Positions 11,350 to 23,410 are shown, numbered from the stretch's first letter. The stretch is 64,000 nucleotides of DNA from Brachynemurus nebulosus (GCA_035578155.1 JAPWDM010000012.1:14605619-14669618), one strand, 5' to 3'. Notes: a model not told the origin generated them from the letters alone. Numbers and translations: made by a program.

Positions 11350-13417
11350 AATTTATTATCAGAGTTTAAATTTTATGAAGGTAATTTCAGATAAGTTATT
11401 TTCCGCTCTTCTATTACTATTCACTCGAAATAAAACTAAATAAAATACTCTCAGATAGGAGTAAATAGTCAATTCGTTTGAGATAATAGTGAAAATTTGT
11501 CTCGTTTTTGTTAAAAATATACAAAATTTAAAAAATTTTTAAAACAAAATAGAACTGAACGATCTAAATATTCCTGTTGCAACATCCTGCGTAACATAGC
11601 GAATTACTCAACACTTAATTTTACTACAATCATTTTTTATCAATATGACCTCGATCGGTAAAGTTGTTCAAAAGTTATACGATCACTAGCAGATGCACGA
11701 ACGATTATATATACAAAGATTGAGATCTATACTTATAGCACGTATATATGAAAATTTCATTAAGGGTTTCTAGATTTTTTTGGGGGCTCTGTACTTTGGT
11801 ATATCTGTACAGTTTTAATCACATATTTTTTAATTTTTCTCAAAGATTAGTTTACGTTGGATAATTACGTTGGACTTTTCCTGTTCTTTACAATAGTGTA
11901 AAAACTTTTGAAAACTCATTTTTACAGTGACCAGAAAATAAATCCTTTTCACATAGTTCCGGATTCAATAAGTTTCACCATGACACCAGCTGTAAAAGCT
12001 CAATTTCTGTTTGGAGATTCGCTAAAAAAGAATCGTGCAATGGTGTATCAGAGAAGCTAAAACCAAAACAAATAATAATAATAATAATAAATTTTGAAAA
12101 AAAGAATTAATTACATTGAATCGGTAAGCTCCTTATTTCCAGTTTCCCTACGGTATAGAAGCTTATGGAATGATAAATACATACATAAATAATATATTTA
12201 TTATTTTGTATAAAAAATAAAAATAATATACTTATGATATTAAAAATATTGTTAAACAAACGATTCAATATAAAATCGAAAAAAAGAAGTATTTTGCTTT
12301 CAGTATATATTTTCTAGAAAAATATGCTTAAGGACAAGAAAAAATGTGATTCGAGAAGTAAAAATCAGATAGATCACCGCAACTATGGCCCATCTCCCTA
12401 TTCAAATTATTCCCATCAAGTTTGATTTGAGAAAAAGGAAATTTTTAACGTCCCACTGGAAGTTATTGTAATGGGCCCGATTTTACGAATCGCTAATTTT
12501 GACATATCTCCACGTTTCAAGGTCACTAGAATCCGAATCCATCGTTTTTAGCGTGATAGGTTTTCAAAAGTTATTCTTTTTATTGTTATTAAAATTAAAT
12601 AATTAAGAGAAGTTGAATACACCCCCCACTTTAGTCCCATCCCATTGTTCAGTTTCAAGCGCGTATACAACTGGGGGGCGAGTCAAGGGGTCATCACTCC
12701 CCCGCCCCCCGCGGGATTAAAAATATAGTTTTTTTTTATCGTCAACGGTATCGAAGAAGTTCAATTTATTATTTTTTTTAGTTATAAATAAATAGTATTT
12801 ATTTGATTTATAATATATCAAATTTTACAATATAACTTACGGTGGTGTATTATATACAATTTGTAATTTAAGTCATCTATTACAATTGCCAATGAAAATT
12901 ATATCATTTTCAAATGAATTCAATATCAAAAATGACATAAGTACGATAAAATGTAGCTGCAACAAGTACAAAACTTTTTAACAATTGAAAAAAAAATTTT
13001 TTTTTTAAATTTTTACTTTTATTGTTTAAAATTTATAAACTTTAAATAAGTATAGTTTTAATCATTTGGCGTAGTGATTTTAAATATAATTACTGACAAA
13101 TTTCAAATATGGAATGCAGAAACCGACATCTATTTAAATTAATAGCAACGATTAACCTTTTTTTGGATGAATTAACAGATATCCAACTGAAGAAGACATC
13201 AGTACATGTCGAAAAATTTTTTGGAAATGTAAATAAAATTGAAATAAACGTACAACTAAGGAATTATGAAGAAATAAATTATTTCAATCCTTAGATTAAT
13301 ATTTAAATCATTTGGGTTTAAGGTTTAAAAAAGAATAATTGTTATAATTATACCCAAAAAACATATTATATTCTAAGAGTTTTTCTTTCTTCAATTTCTG
13401 TAAATATTTTTACATAA
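11350..13417. other. No gene seen
   Basis: AT-rich intergenic sequence. It contains an (AAT)n tract at 12070-12090 and an isolated GC-rich patch at about 12612-12712 with C- and G-runs. A 61-codon frame at 13109-13294 resembles nothing I know. Confidence 0.5.
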
Positions 13418-13419
13418 TA

Positions 13420-13942
13420 CACACACCGAAACAATTAGCGGAACATACAAAATATCTGTAAAAATCAAAGAAACCATTTAATTTCAAGAAAATATTAATC
13501 TTATTTAATTATTCACTTAAAATTACATGTTCACAAGTCGGTATACCTTTATTTTCGGTAGCAAAACAAGTAACCATATAAAATGGCAAATTTTTGGAAT
13601 CTTATCTTGTCTAAGAATAATTTAAGTTAAAGATTATTGAACAAACATTCGTTTTTCTATACTCAGAATAATGTTATCTGTAGTTTCTTGGTACAGTCTT
13701 TGCCATTCTTCAATTACTGCAGTTTGAAGCTCGACCACATTGAGAGGAAACGGTATTTGAATTCGAAAGTGACAGACCTCTTAGAAAGAATTGCATCAAT
13801 AATAAATAAAAACAATTCTATGGAAAGTCAATTGATTCGTTACTTCAATATTATTTTAAGGGAAAATGAAAAAAAACCGCCAACTTTGTTTAATAAATAG
13901 GTTTTTATATTTTTTTTATGTTCCGCTAATTATGCCGGTGTG
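13420..13942 (-). mobile_element. Deleted Tc1-like transposon
   Basis: The ends CACACACCGAAACAATTAGC (left) and, inverted, CACACCGGCATAATTAGCGG (right) are bordered by TA at 13418 and 13943. The element is 523 bp, far below the 1.3-1.7 kb of a full Tc1 element, and keeps only the transposase C-terminus. The right end abuts a non-LTR retrotransposon fragment. Confidence 0.8.
13634..13760 (-). pseudogene. Tc1-like transposase, C-terminal remnant
   Basis: The minus strand reads about 40 residues ending at the stop at 13634-13636. They include LQTAVIEEWQRLYQETTDNI and LSIEKRM, the usual C-terminal segment of Tc1 transposases (A-I-x-E-E-W ... P/Q-E-T-I-x-N-L). The DDE core is missing through internal deletion, so the fragment cannot be active. 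It lies between the inverted repeats of the deleted Tc1 element. Confidence 0.8.
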
Positions 13943-14333
13943 TATATTTCCATTAGAGCATTTCGAACTGTCTTTTTCATTTCTGCACCGTAAACTGTTT
14001 TTTCTAGAACGTGACTTATTTTTAATTCACGTAGTACTGCACATACTTTATTCACCCAAAAATCTTGTCCTGTGCGTTCATATTGGTATTTTACACAGTA
14101 TTTTGTTAACGGTCTTGTGTTTTCATTGTTTTGGTATTGCAGTTTTAAAAAGTAATTTATATATCTTTCTTTTACTTTCACTGAAGTTAAAATATGTCCA
14201 AGCTCCATAATCTCCGCGCAATTCGAAGTAATTTTTTTTATCTGCAAAATTTCTTTGCAATATTTATAATTTATTTTATTTACGGCATTTTGTGTAATAT
14301 ATGGCCCCCAGATTTCTGATCCATAAATTATAT
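13930..14333 (-). pseudogene. Non-LTR retrotransposon reverse transcriptase tail
   Basis: The minus strand reads through in one frame from IIYGSEIWGPYITQNAVNK to ITSNCAEIMELGHILTSVK and WVNKVCAVLRELKISHV. A Y-G-x-E-x-W-G motif, followed by a K-N/T-S-N segment and an E-L-G motif, is typical of the region after the reverse transcriptase domain of arthropod LINEs. I cannot assign the clade. The piece has neither catalytic motifs nor a 5' part, and its downstream end is cut by the Tc1 element. Confidence 0.7.
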
Positions 14334-14976
14334 TTTTTTTTGTTAATTTTCTCTTAGAAATTTTTTAGTCCTATTATTTACCGCATGACCACCCCCCCCC
14401 CCAACTTACCAAGAAATTCGGCTATATACGCTCCTGTTCAGTTTGTCATATAGGTATGAGAAAATTCATTGGGGTCTATGATATGAAAAACTATGCACAT
14501 AATATGAACCCGCTTAAATTTGTATGATACGTTCTATTAAAACATTATGAAGATAAAAATACCTACTTTAAATGCAAAAATAATTGAAATAAAAGTTGCA
14601 GTTTAGATAAATTTGCATGGTATCGGTTTGATATGATGTCAATATAATATGGTAATGGGTTGAATACATGTGTACCTACCTCATATGGTAAATAAAGTTG
14701 AAGTAGTATAATTAAATGTAGAACCGTACATAGAGCAATTGATTTTCGACATTCTTTATTGGAGTATTTACTGCTCCGAACATATTGCCAATCATACAAA
14801 TTAAAATTTATTAGGCTATTTAGTTCATTTACATAGGCATAGGTACATGTTCGAAGAGAATTACAGACAGGTACATTGACATATTGTGTAATACAGGATG
14901 ATTTTATAAAAGTGAGTTCGTGCGAGTTAGAAAATGTAGCAAAAAACAAATATAATGAAGGTTGGGTAAAGAAAAG
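14334..14976. other. No gene seen
   Basis: AT-rich spacer with a poly-C run near 14389-14403. A 128-codon minus-strand frame at 14563-14949 has no recognisable motif and is not called. Confidence 0.5.
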
Positions 14977-14978
14977 TA

Positions 14979-16002
14979 GGGTAAGTGCGGGAGAGATGCC
15001 GCAGTAGTCATAGTTCGGCCGTTGATTGATAGATAGCGCTATTAATGGATTATATGTTTAAAACAAGTTACTTATTTAAGCTGTATATGGTAACATTTAT
15101 GATTAGTCCATCAGTTTAGTAATTATCCAACTTTTTATTATTGAAAAGTAAGTTTTTTAACATAATATTTTATCAAGCATTTAATTCAAAAGAATTTAAG
15201 AATGATTTCATTGTTTTAATGAAAATGAGTTTTGTTATTAATTTAGGTATATTTTAAAAGTACTGTATAAAATTTTAGGTTAGAATTCCGCACTATGCTT
15301 GCTATAGCAACATGCGGCATCTATCCCAACAAAAAGGAGAGATACCGCATCATATTACTTGTTAAAAACATAGACTTATACCTTAATTATTATACATTTT
15401 TTTTGGACTGTAAATTATGCCACGTAAATTTAAAGATCCATTAATGGATCAGGAAGAGTTCTCATATTAGTGAAGATAACGAAAATAGTGATGATTGCCT
15501 GTGTATTGAATGTTTTGAAAAGTACTCAAAAACAAAAATAAAAGTTGGCTGGTTAAGATGTATAAAGTGCCAAAAACGGTTACATGTGGTATGCATCATG
15601 TATGGAGATGTGTGTAAAATGCAAAATTTTTAATATGAACTATGCGGCGTCCCTCCTTCTTTGATGCGGCATCTCTCCCATAGGTGTGGGAGAGACGCCG
15701 CTGTGCAGGCTCTACAAAAATATTAATTATGAATCCTTTATGACTCAAAATTTAAAATTATTTATAAATAATTTTAAAGAGCAATGTTTATATTTATTGT
15801 GTACCAAATTTCAAATCAATTAAATGTATACTTTAAGAATTTTCAAGTGTTTTCAAAATGTGCGGAATTATGGACTAATCATAAATGTTATGATATACAG
15901 CTTAAATAAGTAACTCATTTTAAACATATTATCCATTAATAGCGCTATCTATCAATCAACGAACGAACTATGGCTACTGCGGCATCTCTCCCGCACTTAC
16001 CC
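14979..16002. mobile_element. Pogo-like MITE with 133-bp inverted repeats
   Basis: Bordered by TA at 14977 and 16003. The arms 14979-15111 and 15870-16002 are about 90% alike and begin GGGTAAGTGCGGGAGAGATG. The motif TGCGGCATCTCTCCC recurs inside at about 15313, 15336 (inverted), 15651 (partial), 15663 and 15686 (inverted). The interior keeps a transposase-like start and zinc-finger tail, so this is a deletion derivative of a pogo-type transposon rather than a random foldback. Confidence 0.85.
15417..15633 (+). pseudogene. Pogo-like transposase remnant (start plus zinc finger)
   Basis: An ATG at 15417 gives MPRKFKDPLMDQEEF and then stops at 15468. One frame over, from 15472 to the stop at 15631-15633, it reads about 53 residues including DDCLCIECFEKYS, GWLRCIKCQKRLH and VVC. 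The C-x2-C ... W-x2-C-x2-C ... H-x3-C order is that of the PHD-like finger at the C-terminus of many insect pogo/Jerky-type transposases, whose N-termini often start MPR. The DNA-binding and DDE parts are deleted. Assignment by pattern, moderately sure. Confidence 0.6.
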
Positions 16003-16004
16003 TA

Positions 16005-16606
16005 CTTACGAAAAATTCAATAAGAATGCTGAATTCTTCACCGATAATATCATCAAACATTAAAAGAAGCAAAAATGTAGCCGGCCCGTGTGTAATTAAA
16101 AGCAATCAATTGTGTATAGACCATCCTCTGTGATGACAGCTGAATTGAACCCCATAAGGATCTCGTTGAAATAACGAAATCCTCAAAATCGTACTCGTTG
16201 GGCAATTCCATGGAATGATGGAATTTTAGTAAAAATTAAGAAATGAAAATAATTAATTTTTTTTTTTTATTTTTTTAACTTTATTTGTTTTTATTTTATA
16301 AATTTAGCTTAAAAGTTTATTACTTAATAAAAAAAATACTGTAACTTGTGATCTTTTTCAAATGAGTATTAAAATATAGCTAAATTTACCTTTTTCTTTC
16401 TGCTGAAATAATTACTATACACGTTTTGAGTATTATTTTGATTTTTTGTCAAGCTACGAATTCGAGTGATGGAGGTTACCAAAACCGACAGAAGTTTTTT
16501 TAATTACTAAAAATAAAGTTTTATCTTTGTTATCTATCATATTTTCCAAAAATTCAAACTAATAAACTACTTACTTTTTAATAAAATTAAAACAGTGATT
16601 GTAATG
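16005..16606. other. No gene seen
   Basis: AT-rich spacer between the pogo-like MITE and the mariner remnant, with homopolymer T runs. No structure stood out. Confidence 0.5.
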
Positions 16607-16608
16607 TA

Positions 16609-17132
16609 CGAGGGCGAATCAAAAAGTTCTTGGAATCACTATAAAAATATATGAAAATTCAATCAAAAATATTTTATTTTTTTACCTAATTTCCTTCCAG
16701 TTCTATATATTTAGAATTCTATATATTTAGAATATCTTCCTTCTTAAAAAAAATCATTTCCTTTACTCTCAAAAAACTCTTCTAAGGCAACCATAAGCGC
16801 AAAACCATCATCGTCAACTTTCTTCCCCCGGATATGTTCCTTTGATTTCGGGAATAAGTAAGTAAGTAAGTCCATATAATATAGTGGGTGGTCCAATATT
16901 TCGAATCCAGCGCTGCGAATTGCTTGAAGCACAACTTTTGACCGATGAGCAGGAGCGTTTTTGATAACTACGTATTTACACAAAATAATTCATAACTTTA
17001 AAATAATACGATTAAATCGTTTGAAACTTTGCATAAATATTATGGCAAGGACGCTCTTCAAAATTAATATCAAATTACCTCCAAAAATATTATATGAATA
17101 TGCGATTCTAAGAACTTTTTGATTCACCCTCG
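16609..17132 (-). mobile_element. Deleted mariner-like element
   Basis: The ends CGAGGGCGAATCAAAAAGTT (left) and, inverted, CGAGGGTGAATCAAAAAGTT (right) are bordered by TA. The inverted repeat runs about 30 bp with few mismatches. Length is 524 bp against about 1.3 kb for an intact mariner. It retains only the transposase C-terminus. Confidence 0.85.
16744..16983 (-). pseudogene. Mariner transposase, C-terminal remnant
   Basis: Seventy-nine codons include NAPAHRSKVV, AGFEILDHPLYYMDL, FPKSKEHIRGKKVDDD and EEFFESKGNDFF. These correspond to the mariner transposase C-terminus around the second and third catalytic acids. The N-A-P-A-H motif lacks its preceding aspartate (KNAPAH). The region of the last aspartate, Y-S-P-D-L-A-P in intact proteins, is degenerate (YYMDLLTY) and appears to lack a few residues. 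The N-terminal half is gone, so it is inactive. Confidence 0.85.
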
Positions 17133-17134
17133 TA

Positions 17135-17968
17135 AGTGACCGATTAAAAGTTACATTTTTATCAAAAATATATTTTATGAAATTTACTATTAAAATGATT
17201 TATTGAAACATTGTTTGTTTAAATTTACTTAAATGAAGCTGTTTGTTATCAAAACAGACAAGAAAATTCTCATTATGTAAAAAATGAAAAATTGTGTTCC
17301 TTTTTGAGTGGGTAATGTAATTGACCACCTACTTTATCTTGTATAAAAAAAAAAAAATTCATATGCATTTTTTGTTGTTTGATTTCCTTTGTTTAAAAGT
17401 TCAAACCGTATTCGATTTAATTTGACTAAATTTTAGTGGATTTACTCATTATATACGAAAATTAAAAAGATTTTAATCCCAGTTTGAAATCAAATTGTAA
17501 TGTAAGTGACCATGGAATTACCCCGTTTATGATTTGTAGCTTAAAACCAGTAATAATTGATGGTACAAATATACTGGGAATTTCGGAATTCATAGTTTCA
17601 TAAATGGTCGTTATTTTACGAAATCAGTGGATACCAAGTGTATTTACGATTGGACGCACTTGTGGACTTGTTTCAGTTAGTATTGGTACGGAGCTACCTA
17701 CATATATTTAGTCAGTAGCGTCATCATTAAATAATATATATGGGAGCAGATAATATTGAAGCAATGGGCAACTTTATCGGTGCCATAGTGTTATCTTTCC
17801 ACCATTTTCTCTTTACAATACCGTACCCATGTCAGTGTACACATGTAGCTACATAAAATAAGGTAGTTGCGACCAATAGGGCACGGTAGATAAAAAATTG
17901 GTATATTTACATTAAATATTGTGTTTCATGATTTTTATTTCATTTTTTTTATTTTTTATTTTTTTATG
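17135..17968. other. No gene seen; weak inverted pair
   Basis: AT-rich. GGGTAATGTAATTGACCACC near 17310 and an inverted partner around 17497-17524 (GGGGTAATTCCATGGTCACT) could be ends of a short TA-class MITE, but the match is poor and no target duplication is clear. Confidence 0.35.
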
Positions 17969-17970
17969 TA

Positions 17971-18548
17971 GCGTAAAAGCGCGTATACCGGAACATTATT
18001 TTTAGGTGTGTAATTAAACTGGCTTATAAAAATTGACAAATAAATCAAACACCCATTTTTTTTCTTAATAAGCATGAAAAAAAGTTTCTTTAATCCAATG
18101 AATATGTTTTTAAAAAATTACAACCCAAAAATTTTTATTTATTAATGTTTTTCTTTTACAAAATGTCGAAACCTATATCCAAACAGAGAAATATTAATGA
18201 CACTAGAAGTTGGGAACCGATATACAAACAGACGTGTAATGTGAGCAATATGACACCTAAAGTGACATCTAGACGTCAATGTAGGAAACATAGAATGGTT
18301 TAAGTATCAGACGTAAATAAAGGATAAAAATATTGTATTCAACAAAAATTGTTTAATATATACCTATATGTATTTCTTTAATTAAGTAAGGAAACATTAA
18401 ATACGAGGTGAATTTAAATTGAAAAATAATCTTTCTATCAATAATAATTTTTGTCATCAGAGGTTTCTTTCAGAAATCACTTCATTAATATACAAATGTC
18501 AAAACTGTTCCAGTATTGGATCGCGTTCCGGTATAGGGGCGTTTACCC
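17971..18548. mobile_element. TA-flanked element of the GGGTAAAAGC family
   Basis: TA borders at 17969 and 18549. The left end GCGTAAAAGCGCGTATACCG pairs with the inverted right end GGGTAAACGCCCCTATACCG. The right 90 bp closely resembles that of the 147-bp MITE at 47971-48117, so both belong to one family. An open frame of about 46 codons starting MSKPISKQRNIND near 18163 may be a remnant of the parent's protein; I do not recognise it. Confidence 0.75.
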
Positions 18549-18550
18549 TA

Positions 18551-19434
18551 CTTTTAAAATAAATAAAAAGAGATGTCCTACATCGACTGAGTTGACAGAA
18601 GCGTAATTACAAATTTTGCGACTAGGAGCGACTTTAAGTCAAGCGCTCCTACAAAAGGCTTTTTTCATTTTTTCTCAAAAAAAAGCGTTTTCGTTTTTGC
18701 CGAAAAGCAATCTGACGAATAAAGAAAGGAAAAAAAAGAAAACCAGAAATTCCCGTTCAAATTTTTTAAAGTTAATACTTCTTCTGTTGCGCTCTGTCTC
18801 TTTTCCCTATTGCGCCCCATTTTATCATGCGCCACGAAGCGACTGCTCCACTTGTTTCGTTATAGTTACGCCACTGTTGGTGGATTCTATTTTGCAACGA
18901 TAATATTACAATGGCAGGCTTGAAAATTTTAGTAGAAATTAAAGAAAAACTCATTCTTAGAAAATCTTTTTTGTCGTAATGACATGATTTCTTTCATTAG
19001 TGTCAAAATAGTGTATTACACATTAAGGAACTAAAGTGTGACTTCTGATCCGAAGTTTAAAGTTTGTTGCTACAGGGCTTGTAGATGCCCGAGGGTCTTG
19101 AATCACATGAGGAATCAAAGGCATTTGCAATTCCAAATAATTTGGAATCATAAAAATTAAGAAAAAGATTAATCATTAAAATTGTGTTAAATAATATGAC
19201 ATCAAATATACTTTGAAGAAATTGAACAAACTGGAAAATACAATATAATTGTTGTTTTGTTTATTATTTTAAATAAGTATTTCACCTAGTAATGATATTT
19301 AATTTAATTATTTTAAATTTTTACTTTACACTTTACTTCTTATTATGAAGGATTAAAGTATGTACATTGGTCCCAAAATAGCAAAATTTTTCTAAGAGGG
19401 GATTCGCTAAAAAAACCTCAAAAATCGACCATTA

Positions 19435-19470
<36 letters not shown>

Positions 19471-20380
19471 TTTTTTTTATACAAATAAATATTTTATTAA
19501 AAATCTAAATATACAACACTGCTTCTAGATGTCTTGAGATCACAAAAAAAATTTTTAAAACAAAAATTTAAAAGTGAGTTGTGTATAAATCGCTTTGAAG
19601 TCGGTACTGCGAGATTTTTCCACCTTGATGGTTCCTCGCGTTCAGAAATCCTCACTAAATCAAAATAAAAAATCAAGGATTTTCTGAAAATATACATATA
19701 CAGTTATGGCACTAACTAGGATCTAAGAAAAAAAAAACCAGCGAGAAATCACATTTTCAAAATAAATTTTCAAAAATCACCGCTTTTTCTCGACTATACA
19801 CAGCCGCCATTTTGAAAATAATATACCTATTCCGAAACCAAAAAATCCTAGTTCCTGTCCAAATGACGGTATTGAGGAATAATATGCACTTCGATTTATG
19901 TCGATATCTCAAATACTTTGTCAAAAAACGTACTTTCGAGAAAATAGCATTTAAAGTTTTTTTTTTAATTGAATTCTAGTAAAGTGCATGCATTAAAAAG
20001 CCCATAACTTTTTGATTGTTCATTTTTTTAAATAAAATTTTAGGAGAATATTTCTAACATCTTAAGAAGCATGATGAAGAAAATAAATCGATTTGTTTTT
20101 TTTTTTGGCGAGGTTTAATAAAGGTTTAATTTGTAATATTAAAAAAGAATTTCACATAATTAATTGTAGATAATTTTACTTTGTGAAAATCCATAATAAA
20201 TATGGTAAAAAAAATCCTTTTAATTTTGTCAAATTTTCACTTAAATATAGAAAAAATTATTTTCCACAAACTAGTTTTCGTTTGATTAGATATCTTCAGG
20301 TGAAATATTAAACTGAACTGTAGTTTTTTCTATATTTAAGTGTTAATTTGACAAAATTAAAAAAAAAAATTTTCACCATA
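18551..20380. other. No gene seen; ATT microsatellite
   Basis: AT-rich spacer. An (ATT)n tract occupies 19432-19470. Frames at 18616-18903 and 19497-19697 have no known motif. A Penelope-type terminal footprint is listed separately at 20271. Confidence 0.5.
20271..20302 (-). repeat. Possible Penelope-like terminal footprint
   Basis: The minus strand reads CACCTGAAGATATC, an 8-base spacer, then CGAAAACTAG. CTGAAGA plus a following GAAA is the core of the hammerhead motif in Penelope-like element terminal repeats. The stem between them is poorly paired here, so it is decayed. Flanking inverted sequences (TTAAATATAGAAAAAA-type) lie on both sides. Confidence 0.35.
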
Positions 20381-20384
20381 TTAA

Positions 20385-21095
20385 CCCTAGAATCATACGT
20401 ACTCGTCAAAATGACGAACGAACTTCTCTACCTGCTCCATACTACAACTTGTCGTTGCCTGTTTGCTGTGAAACTTCTGTTATCTAATTTATTTGTTATT
20501 ATAAGACAGCAAATGTACAAATTTTGTTTATAGTTGCTGTCGTTTTCTTTGTATTGAAATAGTGTGCGTCAAAAGGATGATAATGTATGATTAACCGATG
20601 TTTTTTTTTTTTAGAGAGTTTGTACTTTACTCGAAATCTTATCTCGAGATCTTATTCGAAAAATTACCTACTAACAAATTTTAGAAAATTTACGAATGTG
20701 CCGAATCAAGAAATAGTTACATATCTACGGGAATATTTGTGGCCGAGAAATTTCACATTCTGTAAAGTCACACATGTCCACCGACTCATAATAGTTCATA
20801 AATTAATTATTTGAAAGACATGTTTTATGATACAATTGATGTATTTATCTATCTTTTAATTTTTATAATGAAGATATGCTTTGATAAAAAAATTAAAAAA
20901 AAATAATAAATATTTATATTAAAAAACTTTTCCAAATGCAATTTTTGCAAATATTTCGTTCGCTTTTGTAGTATTATTATATAAAAAAAATGTTTTTTGC
21001 AAATAAACTCTAAAACTCTCCGTAAAAAGTCCATTCGTCAAAATGACGCCGATGTATGATTAACGTTTCTCGTAGACCAACATATGATTCTAGGG
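20385..21095. mobile_element. piggyBac-type MITE
   Basis: TTAA flanks the element at 20381-20384 and 21096-21099. The termini are CCCTAGAATCATACGTACTC and, inverted, CCCTAGAATCATATGTTGGT. They begin with CCCTAGAA, as does the classic Trichoplusia ni piggyBac. A palindromic CGTCAAAATGACG lies near both ends (20406 and 21036). ATGTATGATTAAC occurs twice inside (20583 and 21051). No transposase is encoded. It does not share termini with the intact piggyBac at 8880, so a different piggyBac lineage must have mobilised it. Confidence 0.9.
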
Positions 21096-21099
21096 TTAA

Positions 21100-21600
21100 A
21101 AAAAAGTTTATTTACAAAATTTAAATGCCCTTTTTTCACCATCAGTCCCTTACTTACTTATAATAACCATCTAACCAGTCAGAATAACCGGAGTTATTGG
21201 TACATATATAGTACCTACATACATATATATGGAAACCTATTTATCTATAATATAGCATTTTCCGTACCCATTTATGCTGGTATGACCGGAATGTAGCCGA
21301 ACAATAAAGCATCCGATTGACCGAACAACTGCTATCACAAAGCTGGTCACTTGTGTGTTGTGTGTCCCATGCTTCAATCAGCGCCACTATTTCACCGTAC
21401 ACCAACCATATATTATGTATGTATATGGTATACATACATAAGTTAGGCTATATGTTATAAAACGTATAATATATTATGTAATGTACACAAATATTCTACT
21501 ATTTCATTCCGATTTATATATATATGCATCGAATGAATGATATAGCGTATCGGGGAGGACTATGTAATTAAAAAAATTCGGGTATTGCAGTGCATACAAT
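21100..21600. other. No gene seen
   Basis: AT-rich spacer with scattered TACATA and TATA runs; nothing supportable. Confidence 0.5.
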
Positions 21601-22645
21601 TTAAGGGGAGGTTTACTAGAGAGTCCTTAAAAATTATGTATTTTTCTAGAATTTTTTTTCTCAAGAATGGAAGTAAATATCAATTTCAAATTTTGTACAC
21701 ATATTTATTAAGTATTAAACTATACAAAAAAAAAATTTTCAAGGAAAAATATAAAAAATTGTCCATTTTATAGATACTGCAGTGTGGCGATCCGAAAATC
21801 CAATGCCTTGTTGGCGGACACCCTAGCGCCGGTAATAAACCACCGAAATATCAATAGATTGCTGAAAGAAAAAAATGGCGGATGTTTGAACTTTTGATTA
21901 CGATTTTTATCTTATTTTTCGCTCTTTAAACTTAGAAATAAAAAAAAAAATATTGAAAGTGTATCGAACTTAGGTAGAGGTGCCGAAGAATTGAATTATC
22001 TTTAAAATAAAAAATTAAGAAAATGGATCCATCGAATAGTTTTTGAGTTATCGTGTCCGCCAGTTCCAAAAATGTAGTTCCGAGATATTATAAAATATAT
22101 ATAAAAAATGTATTTTCAAAATTTTATATTTAATACTCATTATTGCGTGAACTACGTTTTTTGAATTTTTTTTTTTTTTTATAGAAAGCTGGATTCGGTT
22201 AATGTGCAAGAATCTTGTTTTTAAATTATTTTCAATAAAATCACTTTGGGAACATATTCTACACATAGTTTGCTATCAATTTCGGCAAAACAAAAAACTA
22301 TTTTTTTATGAAATCTCAAGCTTCCCTTAATATCATCATTTATAACGTAGTCAAGTTGGTAATATGATGGTGGCGATGCGGGGGAAAAACAATTTCTCTC
22401 GGAATTTTGGAGTAATTAAACTGAGGAATATATCTTGAGGAATATATTTATATAATTTGCATGCTTCATGATCTAGTGACTTAATTCAAAAATGCTGATA
22501 ATTCAGCTGTAGGACTTTCTCGTCCTGTTTGCGAGAGGTTACGGTCAGTAACTGATAAATGATTGATATAAAACCATTTGTGAATAATAGCCTATAAAAA
22601 CGCAACGAAAAAGACATGTTCAATGGTTATAAAGAATCAATATTA

Positions 22646-22926
22646 TTTTGCGACTAGCTGTATACCCACCCGATGGGATTTACCATCGGCAACATCTTAG
22701 GAGGTCAGTCAGTGTTAAAGATTTATTCAAATATTATTTATTTTAATAGCCATAGTAACATATTTTTATAAACCTATTTCTAACTTCAAAAATGACGAAT
22801 TTCCATAAAAATTTTCATCCCATATCTAACACATTTAGGGAACGAATTTTCAAAAACCCTTTCTTCACTTACGTTACATAGGGAACTCCTGTACAAAATT
22901 TCATTCTTCTTCATTTTATTTACTTC
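22646..22926 (+). repeat. TAGCTGTATACCC dispersed repeat, copy 1
   Basis: Starts TAGCTGTATACCCACCCGAT and runs through GACGAATTTCCATA to TACAAAATTTCATTCTTC. The same sequence, on the minus strand, lies at 47815-48243. Copy 1 lacks the MITE found in copy 2 and so shows its empty site. The parent family is not recognised. Confidence 0.75.
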
Positions 22927-23048
22927 TTTTTATAAAGAATAAACAAGTAGCTGCAAATATGAATATTGTTTATAGTACTAAGCTAGTGTTTGTTTAGTAC
23001 TATAAACAATATTCATTTTTGCAGCTACTTGTTTATTCTTTATAAAAA
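22927..23048. repeat. Near-perfect 55-bp-arm hairpin
   Basis: Arms 22927-22981 and 22994-23048 pair with about one mismatch around a 12-nt loop. They contain AAGAATAAACAAGTAGCTGC. It directly follows repeat copy 1, and may be a small foldback element or a palindrome formed during rearrangement. Confidence 0.85.
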
Positions 23049-23410
23049 TAAATAGATAAAAGATCTCTTTTTGAAATACATCTATATTCTATTTTTGTCT
23101 CTATAATTTTGGTAAAAATTTTTTCGTTTTAATTCATTTATCATTTTGATTTGATACTATTAAAAAGTATTTAATTTTATTTTGTTATTTTAAAATATTG
23201 TCTGTTTTTAATTTTTAATTTTAACAAATTGGCTAAAAAAATTAAGTGTTTAGTTTTATAAATGTTTAATTTAATTTTATATTTTAATAACTTATTGTGA
23301 TTCGATTCATTTTACTACTTTTTAAAAAAAAAATTATGAGTAATTTATTGTAGTTCGAAAAATGTATGTTCCTGTTTTTAAATCTTAATATTTTTAATAA
23401 TTTTAAGAAT

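Noticed and set aside
14563..14949. 128-codon minus-strand frame
   Set aside because: Composition follows local AT content and no domain is recognisable.
17310..17524. Short MITE between GGGTAATG and GGGGTAATT
   Set aside because: Only a handful of terminal bases match and no target duplication is seen.
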